Shown here: positions 4,840 to 7,968 of the stretch, piece after piece | How positions within the stretch are numbered: the stretch's first letter is position 1 | How the letters are laid out: each line of letters starts with the position of its first letter | Assembly: GCA_031278075.1 (NCBI GenBank) | Contig: JAITLE010000255.1 | Coordinates: forward strand, 1 to 7,968 | Reading direction: 5' to 3' | From: Bifidobacteriaceae bacterium | GTDB lineage: Bacteria > Actinomycetota > Actinomycetes > Actinomycetales > WQXJ01 | Length of the DNA stretch: 7,968 nucleotides | Translations under genes and position numbers: made by a program | Notes under the pieces: generated by a model | Database searches by the model: none | What the model was told of the DNA's origin: nothing | Seen by the model: only the letters and a program-made list of their open reading frames with translations

Positions 4840-6853
4840 ATCCGTCCCGCCCCCACCTCCCGCGCAGGGCCGCCCGCTTGGGGCGTCGCACCTGATGCGC
4901 ATGGCGGGCCTGGCCAGCCTGGTCGGCCGGGGCCGCGGGTCGGCCCGGCTGCCCTCATCCGACCCGGCGGCCCGCCCGCTGCGGTTGGTCGGCCCGGGCC
5001 GCGCCGACCGCCCGGCGCGCTCAGCCCGGCGGCGCTGGGGTGCGGGGCGCCGCGCGGTGGCGGCGGTCGGGATGGTGCTGCTGGCGGTTGGGCTGCTCAG
5101 CGGTCCGGGTGGGCTGGCCACGCCGGCGCGGGCGGTCGGTTCGGTGCACGCGCCGATCGTCGGTTCTGGCTCGACCTGGTCGGCCAACGCGATCCAGCAG
5201 TGGATACGAAACGTCTGGGTCAATTACCGGTGGAAGATCAGTTACTCGGAATCGGGTTCGACCCAGGGGCGGAACGATTTCGCCAACAATACCGCCGACT
5301 TCGGTGTCTCGGAGATCCCCTACGCCATCGCCAACTCGAACGAGGGCGACACCAGACCGAACCGGGCATTCGCCTACATGCCGATTGTGGCGGGCGGCAC
5401 GGCCCTCATGTACAACCTGGTGATCGGAGGCAAGCGGGTGACCAATCTGCGGCTCTCCGGCGAGGTGATCGCCAAGATTTTCACAGGTGTGATCACACGC
5501 TGGGACGACGCTTCGATCAAAGCCGACAATCCGGCGCTGGCGCTGCCTGCGATCCCTATTGTGCCGGTGGTGAGGTCGGATGGGTCCGGGGCCACGGCGC
5601 AGGTGTCGATCTGGCTGCGCCAGGAGCACACGGCGATCTGGGACGCCTATTGCGGGAAGGTGGGCCGGCCCATGGTGAACGGCCATTGCGGAGTGACCTC
5701 GAATTATCCCGTGGCGCCCGGCTCGGGATTCGTCTCCCGGTCTGGCTCCAACGGTGTGGCCAGTTATGTGGCTCAGTCGCACGCGGTCGGAGCGATCACC
5801 TTCGTGGAGTACTCGTACGCTCTGAACACCAACTTCCCGGTGGCCAAAGTGTTGAACGCGGCGGGTTATTACAGCGAGCCGACCGCGTCGAATGTGGCCG
5901 TGGCGCTACTTGAGGCGCGTATCAACCAAGACCAGTCGTCGCCGGATTATTTGACGCAGGATTTGAGCCGGGTCTACACCAACTCCGACCCGCGCGCCTA
6001 TCCGCTCTCAAGTTATTCATACATCATCTTGCCGACGCGACTCGAGGGTAGTTTCACCGAGGACAAGGGCCTGACCCTGGCCGATTTCGGGGCATATTTC
6101 CTCTGCGAGGGCCAGCAGCATGCCGAGACCCTGGGGTACAGTCCGCTGCCGGTCAACCTGGTGCTGGCCGGCCAGGCCCAGATCGAACGGATCCCGGGCG
6201 GGAACCCGGCGGTCAAGGGAATCGCGGCGTGTAACAACCCGACCCTCGACACGTCCGATCCGAACGGCAACGCTTTGGCGAAGCAGGCGCCGTACCCAGA
6301 CGAATGCGATCGCGCCGGCGCGGTCCAATGCGTCAAGGGGACGGGCGGGGCCACGAGCTTGTCGCCCACTGAGACCGCGAACGATTCGAAGCCGTCGGGG
6401 GCGGGCGACGCCTCCAGCGGCGCGACCGGGCAAAACGGGGGTGGCGCGCCCGCCACGGGCGGCGCGAACGGCGCCGCCGGCGCCAGCGGCGGCGTGGGCG
6501 CCAGCGGCGCCCTGGCGGCGGGCGATCAGACTTCAGGGAACTCCAATACAGGGGCTGACGGCGGGACCACCCAGGGTGTGGCCGCTTTGGCGGGCGACGC
6601 CGCGGTGGTGGCGCAAGCGGCGGATGATGACGACGCCTTGGAGATGGCCGCCGCCAGCCCCGGTTCCATCCCGGCGCCGATGTCCTCCGCGACTGCGCAG
6701 ATCGCGATGCTGGGTGTCGGCGCCGGGATGTTGGCGGCCGCGGTGCTGCCGCCAGTGTTGGCTCAACGCGGCCCCCGCCGCGACCGCAACCGGTTGTCCG
6801 CTCTGGCCGGGGCGAAGCCCGCCGGAACGCGCCCAGGAACGAGGCTCTCGTGA
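4829..6853 (+). CDS. pstS: Membrane-anchored phosphate-binding protein PstS
   Basis: 674-residue extracytoplasmic binding protein that should deliver its ligand to PstC/PstA. Order: Pro/Arg-rich cytoplasmic extension (1-75), signal segment (about 76-92), possible cleavage after ATPARA (102), PstS domain (about 107-465), Gly/Ala/Ser-rich stalk (about 503-600), and a C-terminal membrane helix (about 621-645) followed by RRDRNR. Family motifs: GSGSTW (112-117), SGSTQG (142-147), ADFGVSE (156-162), MPIVAGGTALMYNL, GEVIAKIFTGVITRWDD and RSDGSGAT (249-256). Ungapped comparison with remembered E. coli PstS keeps Thr10 (T116), Ser38 (S144), Arg135 (R249), Ser139 (S253) and Gly140 (G254), but Asp56 is Glu162 and Thr141 is Ala255. 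There is no lipobox Cys and no LPxTG. Six Cys residues lie in the exported part; C275 and C287 flank an apparent insertion. An upstream extension of this open frame inside pstA is a shadow. The stop overlaps the next gene's GTG. Confidence 0.9.
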   Translation: MTTASVPPPPPAQGRPLGASHLMRMAGLASLVGRGRGSARLPSSDPAARPLRLVGPGRADRPARSARRRWGAGRRAVAAVGMVLLAVGLLSGPGGLATPARAVGSVHAPIVGSGSTWSANAIQQWIRNVWVNYRWKISYSESGSTQGRNDFANNTADFGVSEIPYAIANSNEGDTRPNRAFAYMPIVAGGTALMYNLVIGGKRVTNLRLSGEVIAKIFTGVITRWDDASIKADNPALALPAIPIVPVVRSDGSGATAQVSIWLRQEHTAIWDAYCGKVGRPMVNGHCGVTSNYPVAPGSGFVSRSGSNGVASYVAQSHAVGAITFVEYSYALNTNFPVAKVLNAAGYYSEPTASNVAVALLEARINQDQSSPDYLTQDLSRVYTNSDPRAYPLSSYSYIILPTRLEGSFTEDKGLTLADFGAYFLCEGQQHAETLGYSPLPVNLVLAGQAQIERIPGGNPAVKGIAACNNPTLDTSDPNGNALAKQAPYPDECDRAGAVQCVKGTGGATSLSPTETANDSKPSGAGDASSGATGQNGGGAPATGGANGAAGASGGVGASGALAAGDQTSGNSNTGADGGTTQGVAALAGDAAVVAQAADDDDALEMAAASPGSIPAPMSSATAQIAMLGVGAGMLAAAVLPPVLAQRGPRRDRNRLSALAGAKPAGTRPGTRLS

Positions 6854-7968
6854 ACCAGCCGTCGCCCACCCGTCCAGCCGAGGTCCAAGACCGGCCTGCG
6901 CTTGTCGGCCCAGTTCCCGGCCACGGCGCCACCCCGGCCACTCCATCCGGGGCACGCCAGGCCCCTAGACGAGTGCGCGCCGCCGGGGCGGCGCGGATCG
7001 GGCGCGCCCGCCGCCAGGCTCGCTTGGTGGCCGCCGCGTCCTTGGCCCTGACCATCGCGTCCGGGGTGGGCCTGGCGGCCCTGGCGCCGGGAGCGGCCGG
7101 CGCCGAGACGCCGGCCGCCGACAGCTCGGCGGTGACCGTCGCCTGGTTCGACGAACCCGACGCTGAACTGCGGCAATACCAACCGGCCCGCGACCCGTCC
7201 TCGGCGCATCACGCAGAGTTCAAAGATCTGCGGGTGACTGTCTCACGTAACAGCGACCTAGTGGACGAGGCCGTGACAGTGACAGTCACCGGCATGCCCG
7301 GGCCGACACGTCGGCTCAGCGACTACTACAACTACAAGCGGGAGCTTGGGGCGAATTACATCCAAGCGATGCAATGCTGGGGCGATCCGGCCGATCCGGA
7401 GTTCTACAAGAACTGCCTTTACGGTGGCTGGTCGGGCACATCAAACGATAGTCGGCCCGGAGTCGCCGGGAACGTGACAATACGAGGCGGGGACGTCAAC
7501 CACGACGTGCCGTTCCGGGCGGTCACCGGGGAAGAGTATTCATCACTCGGCTCGTACATTGATCGCGGCACCTACTACCCAATACTGGACGTCTTTGCGC
7601 CGCAAACCACCAACGAGCGTTACGAACTGGTGAATTCGGATGGCAGCGCCGAGTTCCTGTTCGAGGTCCAATCAGTCGACTCCCAGCCGTACTTGGGCTG
7701 TGGCGACGAGTCATCAGCCACCGGCACGCGATGCTGGCTGGTGATTGTCCCGCGGGGCACGCAGTCATCGGCGGCCAGCGAAGGTTGCAAGATCGTGCTG
7801 ACCGGTCAAGAGGAGCCCGGACTACAACAGAACTCGCCCGTCAACCCGGACTGCGACTACTGGTCCAACCGCGTGGTGGTTCCCTTAGACTTCCGTTCCG
7901 CCGGCTCTAACTGCCCGCCGGGCAGCGTCGAGCGGCTGGTGGTCGGGTCAGACACGGTCGCCGCGGCC
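6850..7968 (+). CDS. Exported Cys-containing protein coupled to pstS, unknown function (3' end outside window)
   Basis: Open for all 373 codons to the window edge. GTG 6850 overlaps the pstS stop as GTGA, with GAGG (6841-6844) 5 nt upstream as ribosome site. Residues 1-58 are a Pro- then Arg-rich cytoplasmic extension. A hydrophobic segment follows (about 59-80), with a plausible signal-peptidase site after AGA (about residue 85). The exported part visible (86-373) looks beta-rich, for example LRVTVSRNSDLVDEAVTVTV (127-146). It has seven Cys residues in motifs such as MQCWGD (174-179), KNCLYGGW (187-194), LGCGD, TRCW and NPDCDYW. I recall actinobacterial hypothetical proteins with a similar MQCWGD motif, but cannot name a family or function. 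Coupling to pstS suggests an extracytoplasmic partner of the transporter. A C-terminal anchor may lie beyond the window. Confidence 0.85.
   Translation, partial: MNQPSPTRPAEVQDRPALVGPVPGHGATPATPSGARQAPRRVRAAGAARIGRARRQARLVAAASLALTIASGVGLAALAPGAAGAETPAADSSAVTVAWFDEPDAELRQYQPARDPSSAHHAEFKDLRVTVSRNSDLVDEAVTVTVTGMPGPTRRLSDYYNYKRELGANYIQAMQCWGDPADPEFYKNCLYGGWSGTSNDSRPGVAGNVTIRGGDVNHDVPFRAVTGEEYSSLGSYIDRGTYYPILDVFAPQTTNERYELVNSDGSAEFLFEVQSVDSQPYLGCGDESSATGTRCWLVIVPRGTQSSAASEGCKIVLTGQEEPGLQQNSPVNPDCDYWSNRVVVPLDFRSAGSNCPPGSVERLVVGSDTVAAA

Noticed and set aside
6500..6853. Sortase (LPxTG) anchoring of PstS
   Set aside because: No LPxTG-like motif precedes the C-terminal helix. The helix and basic tail fit a plain membrane anchor.

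Overview
The window is a high-GC stretch from what looks like a Gram-positive actinobacterium. Signs are the strong G/C bias at third codon positions, GTG starts, stop/start overlaps of the ATGA and GTGA type, secreted proteins rich in Ala, Pro and Gly, and a PhoP/RegX3-type box of 11-nt direct repeats. I cannot place it to genus.

Layout: positions 1-704 have no convincing gene. They hold two same-strand copies of a 45-nt repeat built around a long perfect hairpin, and possibly a short structured element near 405-450. Positions 705-2159 encode an unrecognised single-pass membrane protein with a very long, repetitive, Pro/Gly/Ala-rich tail. A 251-nt gap then carries a possible terminator hairpin, a good PHO box (2285-2306) and a leader of about 100 nt. 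After this comes a tightly packed + strand operon: pstC (2411-3580), pstA (3591-4832), pstS (4829-6853) and a fourth, unnamed exported protein (6850 to beyond the window end). The gaps are 10 nt, then two 4-nt overlaps, so translation is probably coupled.

The operon is a phosphate-family ABC importer. PstC and PstA are the two membrane permeases with recognisable EAA loops, and PstS is the extracytoplasmic binding protein. It departs from the usual pstS-pstC-pstA-pstB pattern: the binding protein comes after the permeases and no ATPase (pstB) or phoU lies in the window. PstS is not a lipoprotein. It has a 75-residue cytoplasmic N-terminal extension, a signal segment, and a C-terminal membrane anchor after a low-complexity stalk. 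Two phosphate-contact positions of E. coli PstS are changed (Asp56 to Glu, Thr141 to Ala). The fourth gene encodes a Cys-containing exported protein, coupled to pstS, with no function I can name. The best candidate for something undescribed here is a Pho-regulated, surface-anchored variant of the Pst transporter with this extra extracytoplasmic partner.
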